From Castor canadensis (taxonomy: Eukaryota > Chordata > Mammalia > Rodentia > Castoridae): a DNA stretch of 64,000 nucleotides. Position 1 is the first letter of the stretch. Each line of letters begins with the position of its first letter. The stretch spans positions 66,220,951 to 66,284,950 of the forward strand of contig NC_133402.1 of assembly GCF_047511655.1 (NCBI RefSeq), read 5' to 3'. Under the pieces are notes generated by a model. The model had not been told where the DNA came from, did not search any database, and saw nothing but the letters and a program-made list of their open reading frames with translations. Position numbers and translations under genes: made by a program. Positions 23,570 to 34,827 of the stretch are shown here, piece by piece.

Positions 23570-24010
23570 CAACCATTCATTCAACGAATAAATAGTCTTT
23601 GAGTTCCTACTCAGTATAAGGAACAGTGCTAAATGTTGGAGATATAGCAATGAACATAACACACCTGGACTTTACACTCTATTGGAGGAAAACAAATAGT
23701 AAACAAATTAGCAAATGTACAGAGTTTGAAAGAAAACCAACTTGAGGGAGGGGTATAAAAGTTGAATAAAGTTGAATATAATTATAGATAGGCTGGGCAG
23801 TGAAGGTGACATTTGAAAAAGTGATAACAAAGAGGAGAGTGGGAGAAAAGATCATGGAGCATTGGGGGAAGGGCCTTCCAGGCCATGGAAGACACTGTGA
23901 AATAGTCATGAAGGGGGAAGAGAGAGTGAGAGAGCAGTAGATGAGATGACATCATGAAGTAAGTAGGGGGTATGGTAGTGGCCGTTCATACAGTACCTTG
24001 GATTTAACTG
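23570..24010 (-). repeat. Ancient L2-like repeat, reverse
   Basis: 'CCATTCATTCAACGAATAAA', 'GAGTTCCTACTCAGTATAAG', 'GAACAGTGCTAAATGTTGGA' and 'GATATAGCAATGAACATAAC' match the reversed L2 3' end. The sequence then continues with 'GTGAAGGTGACATTTG' and 'GGGGAAGGGCCTTCCAGG', which usually accompany it. Family name of the second half is less sure. Confidence 0.55.
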
Positions 24011-24021
24011 TGAAAACAACT

Positions 24022-24092
24022 GTACTCTTTTATTTATATTTTTGTGTTACTGGTGATTGAACTCAGGGTCTCACACTTCTTAGACAAGAAAC
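24022..24092 (-). repeat. Partial ID-type SINE
   Basis: 'TTTTTGTGTTACTGGTGATT', 'GAACTCAGGGTCTCACACTT' is the reversed 3' half of an ID element; the A-box half is missing or decayed. Confidence 0.5.
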
Positions 24093-24427
24093 CTAAAGTT
24101 CTGAAAGAGAAAAAAATCAAATAATGCTTATCTAACTAGCAGTGTCTCACAAGCCAGAAAAAAAGATAACTAGTAGTTTTGAATAAGGGGTCACCTAGTC
24201 CATGTTGATGTGGCAGAGAAAATTTTACTGAGGAATGTATATAGGTTAGATTGAATGAGAAGGGAAAAAAATCAAGGTCCTGGGACTGTATAAATAAATC
24301 CTTGATGAAGTATTTAGGCAATGAATTATCTAGAATGCATCAAATAGATTGAGATAGAATAAAAATAAGTCTGAAAAGAAAGCCTAACTCAGTTAATAAA
24401 AGAAGCTAGTGATTTAAAAAAAAAAAA
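24093..24427. other. Unassigned sequence
   Basis: Nothing recognised; ends in an A12 tract before the old L1. Confidence 0.35.
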
Positions 24428-26161
24428 GATGGTGGATTATAATTCCCATCATATTTCTGTGCCTCCATGAATCTGAAACAAAATCACCAGGTTCTTATCT
24501 CTGGGAGAGTTAGGTGGTAAGTAAAGGCAAGGGAAGGCAATGGTAAACAATAAATTATTATAAAGCAAATGAAAACCAGAAATATTGAACTTTAGATTTA
24601 TAAAAGAAACAATGTACCTTAACATAGAGAACTGAGCAAAATGGTAGGGAAGAGGGAGAATTCTCCTCAGTGGGGCAGCAAACAAAGGGAAAAGGCAAGC
24701 CATAGGAAAATGCATAGGTATATACCTGCTGGTACTCTACAGAACTAAAGTTAAAGACAGGAAATCTACACATATCATGGAGCAAGTAAATGTCAGTGGA
24801 GGGACCCCAGCACTTCCCAACTCACCTTCTGGGAGCCATCACAGGAGACATCTTAATCAACTTTCCCATCTGGGGAGAAGATGACATTTTTTTATATTTC
24901 CAAACCCCAAACACCTCCCCCAACACCACTGATCAAGTCATCTTCCACATGGAGAATCAATGTGGACCTAAGGATAAAAACACAAGGCACTGGCTCTGAA
25001 CTCTGGTAAGAGGAGAGAAGACAGCTGTCTGTGAATATGAGCCAGGGCACTAAGATATAAATGAGATCGCTAAGGCCAGGGCACTAAAGGTCAGAGTCCC
25101 TGGTGATTCCTGCCAGAAAAAATGGCTTTGATCTAACTGTTCTGAACATTTCCAGACAGATGGAGAGATATTGGTGGATAACAAGCATGGCTTGGGATTT
25201 TCCCAAACTAAGCCAGAACACACTGTGTCTTTCCTACTACCATCTAGTCTGGTGAGTCCTCAGGCTCAGCTAGTGAAGGCAGCTCCTGCATAAACACTAA
25301 GGAATTTACCACCAGTAGGGGAGACAGAAAGGACTCAGCCTAAAGCAGACTATACTGGAGCAATCAATTTAGTAAACTACCTACCCACAATATTGACTGT
25401 TATATAAACCTATAGACAGATCCACTCTCTCGTCCTCAGCAAAGAAGTAACACTGATGAGAGGGGATTTGTTGTTGTTAGACTGTTCTGTCCTTCACCAT
25501 ACATACTTTGTCATATTGTCATTCTACTATTTCCTATACTTTCATCACAATCACATTCTCTCCTTTTTCCTAGCCTGCTTCTTCTTTCATTTTGCCTTTC
25601 TCCATTCCACTTTAAAAAATGAATTATTAATACCTCTATCCATAATATTTGTTAAACTTCTATTATATCTTGAAGTATTCTACTCTCTTTCCACTCTAAA
25701 CTTATTTGTGATGTTGTTGATGTTACTATTTGTTTTGTGCTATGTTTAAATATCTGATGTGTGGTTGAAGTGTTGCTTTTTATACTGCTGCCTACTTTCT
25801 CTCCTTTGACTGGAAGTATAGATCTTATCCACAAATCATAATGTAGAAACACAAGAAATATGAAAAAGAAAGGCAATACAACTCCTCCAAAAGTTTATTA
25901 CCCCTCAATAATTGAATACAAAGATACTAAAAAGGTTGAAATGCCAGACAAAGAATTCAAAATATCATATGTCATGATCAAGTTGGTTTCATTGCATGGA
26001 TGCAAAGATAGTTAACCAAATGCAATTCAATGTGCATAATACAGCACATATGTAGAATCAGGGAAAAAAACCACATTATCATCCCAATGGATGCAGAGAA
26101 AGCCTTTGGCAAAGTTCAACATTTTTCCTGAAGAAATTAGTAATAAAAGGAACATAAGTCA

Positions 26162-26201
<40 letters not shown>

Positions 26202-26597
26202 CAAACTTATAGCCCACATGGTACTAGAGGTAAACTGAAAGTATTTATCTTAAATCAGGATTAACACCAGAGTTGCACTCTCTCCACCTTTATTTAATAT
26301 AGTGCATGGGTCCTTAGAGCAATAAAGCAAGGGAAAGGAGAAGAGAGATTCAAATAAGAAAGAAGGAATTCAAATTTTCTCATTTGAAGACTATGTGATT
26401 ATAATCTTTAAAGATTGTAATGACTTGTAGATTTGATAAACTCTTTCATCAAGTGATGTGATAGTAAAATCACTAGCATTCCTACACACCAATGATGGAC
26501 ATGCTGAGAAAGAAATTAGGAAAACAATCGCTTTTACAATAGCTTAGAAAAGGAAAGAAGGAGTAAGCCTATCAAAAAATCTCTATAATAAAAATAT
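24428..26597 (+). mobile_element. Old LINE-1, left part (5' UTR-like, ORF1 start, RT piece)
   Basis: It begins 'AAGATGGTGGATTATAA', like an L1 5' end. 25870-25970 resembles the start of old-family ORF1 ('ATGCCAGACAAAGAATTC'). At about 25975 it jumps to ORF2: 'GATCAAGTTGGTTTCATTGC' (the DQVGFI block) and 'CCCAATGGATGCAGAGAAAG' (the MDAEK block with a catalytic Asp). An internal deletion therefore joins ORF1 to mid-ORF2. A (CA)n sits at 26164-26199. 26460-26597 holds the 'TNDGHAEKEIRKTIAFTIA' block. The 5' UTR call is the weakest part. Confidence 0.6.
26164..26199. repeat. (CA)n microsatellite inside old L1 ORF2
   Basis: About 17 pure CA units. Confidence 0.95.
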
Positions 26598-28195
26598 AAA
26601 AGGATTCCAAGATGGCGGCTAGAGGGAGAAAGCAGAAAGCGAGCCTCCTATAGTGAAATCTTGGAGAGATGCTGGAGACACACTTTGCAGGCAAAATCAC
26701 TGAGAAGAGACAAAACTTTGACCCCTCCACACCTCCAGCCGGTGCAGAGAATCTCCACTTCATGTTAAACAGAGAAACAAGTCGCCTGCTCCCAGATGGC
26801 TTGGGAAGATATGGACAAGGTGAGCTTCGTGGTACTGCGGTACTCCCACAGACAACCCTGGGCCAGAGCAGCATAGCGCCCTGGAAGACCGACCTCCACC
26901 CGGGAAAAAAAGAGAAACTGACTAAAAAGCAATAAGAACAATAAAGTCACGTGGGAAAGAGGGTGGGACGCACTGAGCACCAAAGATTGGGGGAAGGGAA
27001 TACTTCCCAGGACTGTAAATAAACAAGCCATGTGGGAAGGAGAAGCTCTGGAGGGAGCGAAGACACACGCCCAGCAACCAGGAGCGGGAAAGCTTGTGAG
27101 AGTGGCAGAGGGAGGAAAACTCCACAGGAGAGGAGGGAAGACCCACTTCCCACATCAATTGTAAACAAACATGGCGGCTGGCAGGAGCAGCAGCACCGCC
27201 CAGTAAGCAGGAGCAGGAAAGCTTGTGAAAGTGGCGGTGAGAGGAAAACTGCACAGGAGAGGGGGAAGACCCACCTCCCACATGAACTGTAAATAAACAC
27301 GCAGGCCTGAAAACGCGGGTGCAGTGTCACCTTTCCCTGTGCTTGGAAAGGGGAAAGCTTGTAGCAGAGGCTCCCGCCAGGAGAACTCTGAGTAAACAAA
27401 GCCTGTGGGGCCAGGTGAGTGCTAAGCTCACCCCTGAGATCTGCATAAATAACACCTCCAGCAACAGCAGGTTGACAGCAGCAGGCAGGCGAGCCACAGC
27501 CCCAGATACCATTCTCAGAACTGTCTCCAGACTCTTTTTTTTTTCTCTTTTTCTCCCTACCTTTGATGTGAGAACAACCGAATTACACCTGCATGCTGAA
27601 AAACTTACTGAAACTGTATTGCATTTGAACTTGGGACACTTGGTGGGAGGTTTTGTGTGTGTGCGTGTGTAGTTTTCTTCTACTTTATGCGTCCCCTTTG
27701 ATGAGACAACTACAGAACAACATCTGAGGCACCATCTCCAGGATTGGAGACTGAGACAGACACCCAAATTATTAAGACTGAAACTTCATTGCATTTGAAC
27801 ATGAAGGTTTTTTGGTTTTTTTTTTAATTTTCTATTTTTCATTTCATTTTATTTTATTTTTATATATACATATTTCTTTCATTTACTTATTTTTTATTTT
27901 TATTCTTATCTTTTTTTTTTAATTTTTGATTTTCAATCCTCTCTCTCTCTAATGCCTGTTCAGTTTACTGTTGATTAGTACACTAACACTCCCTATTTAT
28001 ACCTTTGAAACTTTCTTGTCTGATTCCTTGTTCTGTATTCTCCTTCTTGTCTGTTTATTTGTTTTTCCCTTTTCTTCAACTTCTTGCTTTCCATCTCCGC
28101 TCAACCTTCCATTCTAAATATTACCATTGTTATTATTACAAGCTAGAAAATACTTAATTGCACACAGAACAGGGACAGTAACAACACCAAAGACA
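26598..28195 (+). promoter_or_regulatory. LINE-1 5' UTR / internal promoter region
   Basis: The 5' end 'CCAAGATGGCGGCTAG' (26607-26622) contains CAAGATGGCGG, the YY1-type motif found at the start of many mammalian L1 promoters. The region is GC-rich against AT-rich flanks. It contains a repeated block of about 130 bp (27014-27400) and then T-rich low-complexity sequence (27820-27960) before ORF1. Promoter function is inferred from position and motif; activity cannot be judged here. Confidence 0.7.
27014..27400 (+). repeat. Tandem ~130-bp repeats in L1 5' UTR
   Basis: Anchor 'GAAAGCTTGTGARAGTGG' occurs at 27088 and 27217 (129 bp apart), with a shorter version 'GAAAGCTTGTAGCAGAGG' at 27353. 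A second anchor 'TGTAAAYAAACA' occurs at 27014, 27160 and 27288, and 'GAGTAAACAAA' at about 27390. 'GACCCACYTCCCACAT' is shared by two units. Two full and two partial units are visible. Confidence 0.8.
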
Positions 28196-29397
28196 ATGAC
28201 GGGAAGACCGAAAAAACAGGGAAACCAGTTTCCCCGCAGCAAAAAATTAGTACAGGAACCAGAGGGGAATGAAGAAAACAGGTACTCAGATCCAGACTCC
28301 AACAAAATGAAGATAAACTATGCAAAAGGACCCAATGAAGCCCAAAGAATAATTTAAAAGAAGACATACTACAAGTACTCAATGAGAATTTTATAGAGAT
28401 GATACTGGATAGGGTCAACCAAAATGTACAGGAGACACTCAAGAAATTCCAATACAACAAAAATAGAGAATTTGAAAAAGCAAAAGAGGAAATAAAGGAA
28501 ACCATAGAAGCACTGTATAAACACCAAAGTGAAAGAGAGAACATGATGAATAAACAGATAAATAAACTCAGAACAAAAATAGACAACATTAAAGAGGAAA
28601 CCATGCAGGATATGGAAAACCTCAGAAAAAAGAATGACACAGAACTGCAAAACAAAACAGAAGGCCAATCAGGCAGAATAGAAAAAACAAAAGACAGAAT
28701 CTCAGAACTTGAAGATGAAATGGTAATTAAAGGAAAAACCAAAGAACTATTAATTAAACAACTCAAGACCTGTGAAAAGAAAATGCAAGAACTCACCAAC
28801 TCCATCAAAAGACCAAACTTGAGAAACATGGGCATCGAAGAAGGAGAGGAGGTGCAAGTGAAGGGAATGTGTAATATATTCAACAAAATAATAACGGAAA
28901 ATTTCCCAAATCTAGAGAAAGATATTCCCATACAGATGCAAGAGGCCTCCAGGACACCAAACAGACCAAATCAAAATAGAACTACCTGATGACATATCAT
29001 CATTAAAACAACAAGTTCAGAAACTAGGGAAAGAATATTGAAGGCTGTAAGAGAGAAAAAACAAATAACATACAAAGGTAAACCCATCAAAATCACAGCA
29101 GACTTCTCAACAGAAACATTAAAAGCAAGAAGAGTGTGGGGTGAGATCTTCCAGGCACTGAATGAAAATGACTTCAACCCCAGGATACTCTACCCAGCAA
29201 AACTATCATTCAAAATAGATGGAGCAATAAAAGTCTTCCATGATAAGCAGAAACTAAAACAATATGTGACCACAAAGCCACCACTACAAAAGATTCTTCA
29301 AGGGATTCTGCACACAGAAAGTGAAACCCAACTTAACCATGAAAAGGCAGGCAGCACCAAACCACAGGAAAAGAAAAAGCAAGAAAGTAGAGAGTAA
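28196..29397 (+). pseudogene. LINE-1 ORF1 (RNA-binding protein), disrupted
   Basis: ORF1p is the trimeric nucleic-acid chaperone of the L1 RNP. The start ATG at 28196 opens a basic N-terminus ('MTGRPKKQGNQFPRSKK'), in frame to a stop at 28357. A frameshift near 28352-28357 moves to the frame of 28399-28989. That stretch is rich in Lys/Glu heptads (about 28420-28780, the coiled coil) followed by the RRM-like start ('LRNMGIEEGE', 'NIFNKIITENFPNL'). At 28987-28992 two adjacent TGA codons interrupt the same frame, which reopens and carries the C-terminal domain to 29397 ('ILKAVREKKQITYKGKP', 'TLKARRVWGEIFQ', 'ILYPAKLSF'). Total length, about 400 codons, is normal. One frameshift and a double stop make it inactive. 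Confidence 0.9.
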
Positions 29398-29447
29398 GCT
29401 CAACTTAGGTACACACAATCAAACCTTCAAACAACTATGTCAACTAA

Positions 29448-29511
29448 ATGACAGGAATCACCACATACCTATCAGTACTAACACTTAATGTTAACGGACT
29501 TAACATTAAGT
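29448..29511 (+). pseudogene. LINE-1 ORF2 start, truncated after about 20 codons
   Basis: ATG at 29448, 51 bases after the ORF1 stop, begins 'MTGITTYLSVLTLNVNGLN', the conserved opening of the L1 endonuclease domain. The match ends near 29505-29511. The frame then runs into older L1 sequence, so an apparent 89-codon ORF joins the first and last parts of ORF2 from different copies. Confidence 0.85.
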
Positions 29512-29900
29512 TATCTGTATGTATGTATGTACATTATACTACTGTATTATATAACACAATGGAGTATTCTTCAGTCATAAAGAAGAAGGAAATCCTGTCA
29601 TTTGGAGGAAAATGCATAGAACTGAAAATTACCATCTTAAGCAAAGTTAATAAAATTAAGAAAGCACTGCATGTTTTCGCTTATATGCAGGCTGAAAACA
29701 ACAGACAAAAGTCATGAACGTTTGAAGGACACTATTTGCAATTGGTTGAGGGAACCAATGAGAAGAAGGAAGGTGCACACAGAGGTGTTGGGGAGTGACA
29801 AAGTGGGAGTACACTGTACACATGTATGAAAATGACACATGATGATATCCACTATTTTGTATAAATCCCCCCAAAATTAAAAAACGAAATAAGCAAGTGA
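29512..29900 (+). mobile_element. Old LINE-1, right part (ORF2 C-terminus and 3' UTR)
   Basis: 29545-29715 encodes the last part of ORF2 ('NTMEYSSVIKKKEILSFGG', 'MQAENNRQKS'). The 3' UTR-like rest ends in 'CCCCCCAAAATTAAAAAACG'. It is more diverged than the inserted copy to its left and plausibly belongs to the element that begins at 24428. Confidence 0.7.
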
Positions 29901-30111
29901 ATAACACTAGATGCTAGTCAATGCACAATGGAAAGCCAAAAAAAAAAATTAGAGAATACAAGAGGTAAAGAAAGATTTGAAATGATAAAAGCTTTATATT
30001 ATTTTCATCTAAAACATGAAGTCTGAAATACGGATACATTGTGAAATGTCTAAATCAAGCTAATTAATACATGTGTGGTCTCACAACTTATTTTCTTTAA
30101 GTATTTTGAGA

Positions 30112-30366
30112 ACAGGAAGGTAAAACAGGTCCTGTCTTGGGGCTGGTACCAGTGGTTATGGGGAAGGTATAAGGAAAGGGCGTAGGAAGGTAAATATGGT
30201 GGAAATTTGGGCACCTGTGTGATAATGTAAAAATGAGACCTGTTGAAACTATTCTAAGAATGTGGAAAGGGAAGACAAAGGAGAATGGTGGAGGGGGTGA
30301 ATTTAACTAAGGTACATTGTAATGTCACAATGTACCCCCTAGTACAACAATAATATAATAATAAAA
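30112..30366 (+). mobile_element. LINE-1 3' UTR fragment (second subfamily)
   Basis: Contains 'GAGACCTGTTGAAACTATTC', a purine block 'GAATGGTGGAGGGGGTGAAT' and the end 'ATGTCACAATGTACCCCC', then 'AGTACAACAATAATA' with an A-rich tail. It is a different 3' UTR from that at 15150 and 22867. 5'-truncated, non-coding. Confidence 0.75.
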
Positions 30367-30461
30367 ATTAAAAAATAGACTGGCCCAGCAAGGATTTCCT
30401 ACCTGAAGCCTAGAAAGATGAAGCCTAGGGCGGAACTGGTGAGGAGAGTTCATAGAATTCA

Positions 30462-30612
30462 TAAGTTTTGCAGTACTGTGGTTTGAACTCAGGGTTTTCA
30501 CCTTGACCCACTCCACCAGTCGTTTTTGTGATGGGTATTTTTTGAGATAGGGTCTCACAAACTATTTGCCCAGACTGGCTTTGAACAGTGATCCTCCTGA
30601 TCTCTACTTTCT
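30462..30612 (-). repeat. Composite SINE (ID + B1/7SL-like), truncated
   Basis: Reversed ID unit ('TACTGTGGTTTGAACTCAGG', 'CCCACTCCACCAGTC') joined to a reversed 7SL-like unit ('TTTTTTGAGATAGGGTCTCA', 'CCAGACTGGCTTTGAACAGT', 'GATCCTCCTGATCTCTAC'). It lacks the 'ggattacaggcatgagcc' end. Confidence 0.8.
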
Positions 30613-30614
30613 GG

Positions 30615-30935
30615 GTGGTTATTTTCCCAAAGAAGATGTACAAACATCTGATAAGTATATAAAAGATGGTATAATTTGCCATAAGGAAATGTAAATCAAA
30701 ACCATGTTGAGATATTACTTCATGCCCACCAGCATGATGGTCAAACAAAAGATGGACATGTCAAGTGTTGATGGGAGTTAGCAGAAACTGGTGCCATCAT
30801 ACATTGCTAGGAGGAATTAGAATGTTACAGGCACCTTAGAAAACAACCAAGTAATTCCTCAAAAATGAATTATGTACTTACCATATAACACACACTTCCT
30901 CTTCTAGTTTTATACACACAAAAAATGAAATATTT
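30615..30935 (+). mobile_element. Old LINE-1 ORF2 C-terminal fragment
   Basis: 'GGAAATGTAAATCAAAACCA', 'CCCACCAGCATGATGGTC', 'GTGCCATCATACATTGCTAG' and 'AAATGAATTATGTACTTACC' match the degenerate region just before the ORF2 C-terminus of old (L1M-type) copies. Confidence 0.65.
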
Positions 30936-31744
30936 TGTTCATTTTAGCTGACTGGATATTGGAGAAAAACACAGGTTGAAGTCATACTAACCCATTTCAG
31001 CAAGGTATGTACAATGATGGAGGTCACCATGGGCTGTATATAAAAGGGTGACTCATACGAAACCCAATAATATATTTCATAAAAGTTCTAGTTTTTAGAA
31101 GTTTGCCATTACAAAGAGCAATAAATGGGAAGTGCTTCTAAGAATTACCAGTAGTTCCTCTTAATATAAAGAGCATTCCTTCCGTCTCCTCCAAATCTTC
31201 ATTATTCTTTAGTTCTTGGGAGAAAACTGAGAATAATGTGGAAGTGTGAAGGTGAAGATGGATGGATGTACCATGAAGCTAATGAAGTTTAAACCCCAAA
31301 GCCCCTCACTTGCTCAGGTCTCTTTGGGATTCTCTGGACCATATTCTGCCTTTGCACTTTATATTATTTTTTCATAAATTTTACTCTTTCTTCCCAAATT
31401 GCATAAAACCTGGGTAGGAAAAACAAAGTTAAATGTAGACAGCACGTCCTTTCTTTTGTTACTATTTGCCTGGTTGTGAGTGAGACTAAGTGGGAGATGG
31501 TGTTTAAATAGAAGAAATCAATGTTTTGATATAAATTGGTATGGACTTATTAATACCTGATAGTTCCTGGAAATGCAGGAGACATGCTTGAGTTGTACCA
31601 AGGGAGATCACAGAGAAGGGTGGAAAGCTGTGGAGTGTGGAAAAGGTAAGTTTCTTCTTATCATTACCTAGAAGGTGTAACCAATTCAGTATTTGTGTTC
31701 TGACAGGAAAAATAAATATACATGTCAGATTTGCAGGGTTTTAT
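30936..31744. other. Unassigned sequence
   Basis: Nothing recognised. It lies just beyond the inferred 3' end of the KDM4C pseudogene. Confidence 0.35.
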
Positions 31745-34700
31745 TTTTAGTTCAAAAGTATGCATCAAAACATATTTATTTATTTTACAAACATGTAACA
31801 AAAGAAGATATATTTTATAAGTATCTGCTCAGAGTAGGTATTTTCAAAAAGTGTTTAAAGTAACAGCTCCAGATCTTACCATAGAATTCATAAGAATTCT
31901 TCAAGAGCCAAAAATTTCATTTCACAAAGGCCAACTCAGTTCTCATCAGACACAATAAAAATAGGAATATTAAAAAATGTAAAAGTTCTGTACAGGGAAA
32001 AGAGATAGCACATGGGTAAATCTCATTACCATACATGCCATCCGTGTTTAAATGTTCTATGAAAACTGCCATTTCAAATAAGTGAGAGTCCTTCCCTGAC
32101 TATGGAGAATGTATAAATTATCATCCTCCCACCTGGGTGTGGATGGTGCCACCTGCTGAGTGGAGGGACAGAAGCATCTATGTGTTCCCTGAGTATGGCC
32201 CCAAGACATGTGGGGAGCCACCTTGTTTCTGGCAGTGGCTTTTTCTAGTGGGTCTTTCATTATTATTTCCTTTCACTTAGAAAAATACTTTGGGACCATA
32301 GAAGACAATTGCTTAAAGTGAAAGTAAGACTGAAGGATGGCTTCAGATAGCTGAAGTCAACCCTTAATATGTGAGCTTTGTTTGTTTGGTAACCAAACTC
32401 TGGAAGTCTGATTTACCACTGTCAGAAATGAACCCAGCCACCTACCCCAGTCATACACAGGGCATAGTCTCAAGGCCATACTTTCATTTTCCTTCTTCCA
32501 TCCTGAGCTGCCCTGTTGCCTGCAGCAGTGTGTGTGGACAATCGTCTCTGACACTTCGTTTGGAAAGACCTCTTCAGAAACATGATACACAGATCATCCA
32601 CGTATCCCGTCTTGAACCTATAGCTCAGCACTCCTGCTTTCTTCTCCACTTGATTATGTTTATTCCAAAAATAATGTGTTTTCATATCACATGTCAAAAG
32701 CTTTAGAAAAACCAGCCTTTGCCCTCTTGGGCAACTCTCTCTCCAGGGTGTAGATGTCTTCTTTCTTCATTGCCGTCTGCATCCATCTTCAAACTCAATC
32801 TGGAACATGTAAGCAACATTTGATCCAAGGTATTCTGCTCCGTAGATTTTGTTATCCAAGCCATTTGACTTGGATAGCTTCTCTCTCATCAGTAGGGCCC
32901 AGCTTCACAGTCTTGGCTAGCGTTATTCTCAGGAAATGTGTCTCTGCTGAAGGAGCCATTGTCAAACATGACCTCATAGAATATTTGTGATGTCACAGCC
33001 ATCACTCTGCAGCTGTAGTACTGGGTGTTCCAGTGCTTTGTGATGAGCATCAGACCCATAGGATGGTCATCCCACAAGCCTTGGATTCACATTTGGGTTG
33101 ATCTTATATGAAAAGCATGTGATGTTCTCCACACAAGGCAAATTGTCAGGCTCATCAGTCCCCCAGAAGCATATGACATGGAAGAAAAATGGGTACCAGC
33201 CATAGGAACACTGGATGCAAGCTCCAGAGACCTTTTTAACTCATTGTCAGAAGAAGATTTCAATTTTAACTTCTGTAAAGTATTCTGACTACATCTATTT
33301 GTGTCCTTTCTGGGATGTTAATGAATCGAACTTTTGGGACCAAACAGCACACATGACATGGGCCCAACTTATTGTTCTTAGCTTGCTTAAGAGTACTGCC
33401 TCTCAAATTGTATTCTGCTGTCCACACATTTCTTTTGTACCAGGCACACAGCCATCCATCACAGATCTCATGAAAATGAACACCATAACAACTTACACGA
33501 ACTTATACGTAGCACTTTGCACAAGAAATCAGAAGACTTATTCCATCATCTTCAAGGAAGGTATTAGGTGAAGAATATTCTATATTTTCTTCATTATAAA
33601 TAAAACACTCTGGAATGAGGGGATTAGTCTTTTCTCTCTACATGGATACTTTAATTTTGTCTCCCATCTGGAATCGTTTTCTTCATTGCTATTCTCTGGC
33701 TTGTAGTATGGCATGAGCAGAGTACAGATATCACAGAGTGGCTCCAGTTTTGCTGCAGTTACATTAAATGCTTATTTAGCCACAAAGTTACAAGACTTCA
33801 TCTGCCAGAGTTGGATGAGAGTTTTCGCCCAGGACTCCATTTCTTCCACTTCTTCCTTAGTGGATAGAATCTCAGGCAATTCATCATCACTTGCCACCTG
33901 CTGCTTTACAATTGTCATTGGGGACCTTGCCAGAGGTTTAGTAAGTGGATGACGCCAACTCTTAGCAGTGTTGGTTTCTCCCTCTATTGTCCTGGGGACT
34001 TTGAAGTCATTTCTCTCTTCACTGAGGGCCACTGGGATTTCGCTAAGCTCTAGGCCACTTCTGTGGTCCTCAACCTCACTGTCTTCTCCCTCTGTAAACA
34101 CACCATTACTCTACCACTGAGGAACACGGCTCAGATATCTTGACTGTGGGTTCTCAGGGGGCTCTAGTCTTCTGTCTTTATCTGGCCACTAGCTAATGGT
34201 GTGGAATCGTTGGCCTCCTTGGGTATCCATGGTGTAATATGGCATAGGTTTTCTTGTCTTCAGTTTCTGCTTCCTCCATCATAGATGCACTTAAGTCATG
34301 ATTTCTTGAGAGTTTGGTATTATCTGATAAATTCTGATCTACCTGCATCCTGCTGACAGAGGTCTCTTCTGAAGGTGTGTCTGTGTTCCCCAGCTTTGAT
34401 CCTCTAGTTGTATGCCAAGAGTGTGAAGACGTCTACGCTTAGGTCAGAGCTGGGGACCTCCTCCTCATTGACTTCAGGTGACATTTCCTCATCTTCCTCA
34501 GCCTTAGGCCTTTGAGAGTGAGACCTGGTGCACTGGGTGCTCTTGAGAGCTGTTCTAACTTTCCTCCTCCTCTGTAGCTATGCTTTTACTTCAGGAGTGG
34601 ATTCTGGAATAGGCTTTGTGTGGTCAATGGTACATATATATATCCTTTCCTTGTTTCCAAGCTGGTATCTGTTCAGCTGAAATTTTCTTACAAAGATATC

Positions 34701-34810
34701 CATTGAAATTTTTACCACGTCTTTCCTGTAAGTGTACAATTTAGAAACTTTTCCATAGTCAATTCATCTGACAGCAAAAGTTATAGATCCTGCACAATCA
34801 AAACCGTGAT

Positions 34811-34827
34811 TGAAACCAGCATGGTAG
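34811..34827. repeat. Target-site duplication of the SINE in KDM4C pseudogene (left)
   Basis: TGAAACCAGCATGGTAG, exact match to 34954-34970. On the minus strand it encodes the YHAGF of the JmjC motif. Confidence 0.9.

Larger units (their letters stand above)
26598..29511 (+). mobile_element. Younger LINE-1, 5' half only (5' UTR, ORF1, ORF2 start)
   Basis: This copy keeps what most L1 insertions lose, the 5' end. A GC-rich 5' UTR of about 1.6 kb (26598-28195) is followed by ORF1 (28196-29397) and the first codons of ORF2 (from 29448). It stops abruptly near 29511, where older L1 C-terminal sequence resumes. There is no A tail or 3' UTR. It sits inside the old L1 of the same orientation (24428-26597 and 29512-29900). 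No target-site duplication is visible, as expected if a later deletion removed the 3' junction. Confidence 0.8.

Noticed and set aside
24428..25870. Possible endogenous retrovirus internal region between LTR-like and L1 sequence
   Set aside because: No gag, pol or env frame and no primer-binding site seen. The AAGATGGTGG start and ORF1-like end fit an old L1 5' region better, though with moderate certainty.
28143..28931. 262-codon minus-strand ORF, the second longest in the window
   Set aside because: It lies exactly opposite L1 ORF1. Its Ser/Phe/Leu-rich composition is the shadow of the Lys/Glu-rich coiled coil on the plus strand.
29448..29717. 89-codon ORF starting like L1 ORF2 and ending like its C-terminus, as a possible mini-protein
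   Set aside because: It is a deletion chimera of two L1 copies of different ages; no reason to think it is made or selected.
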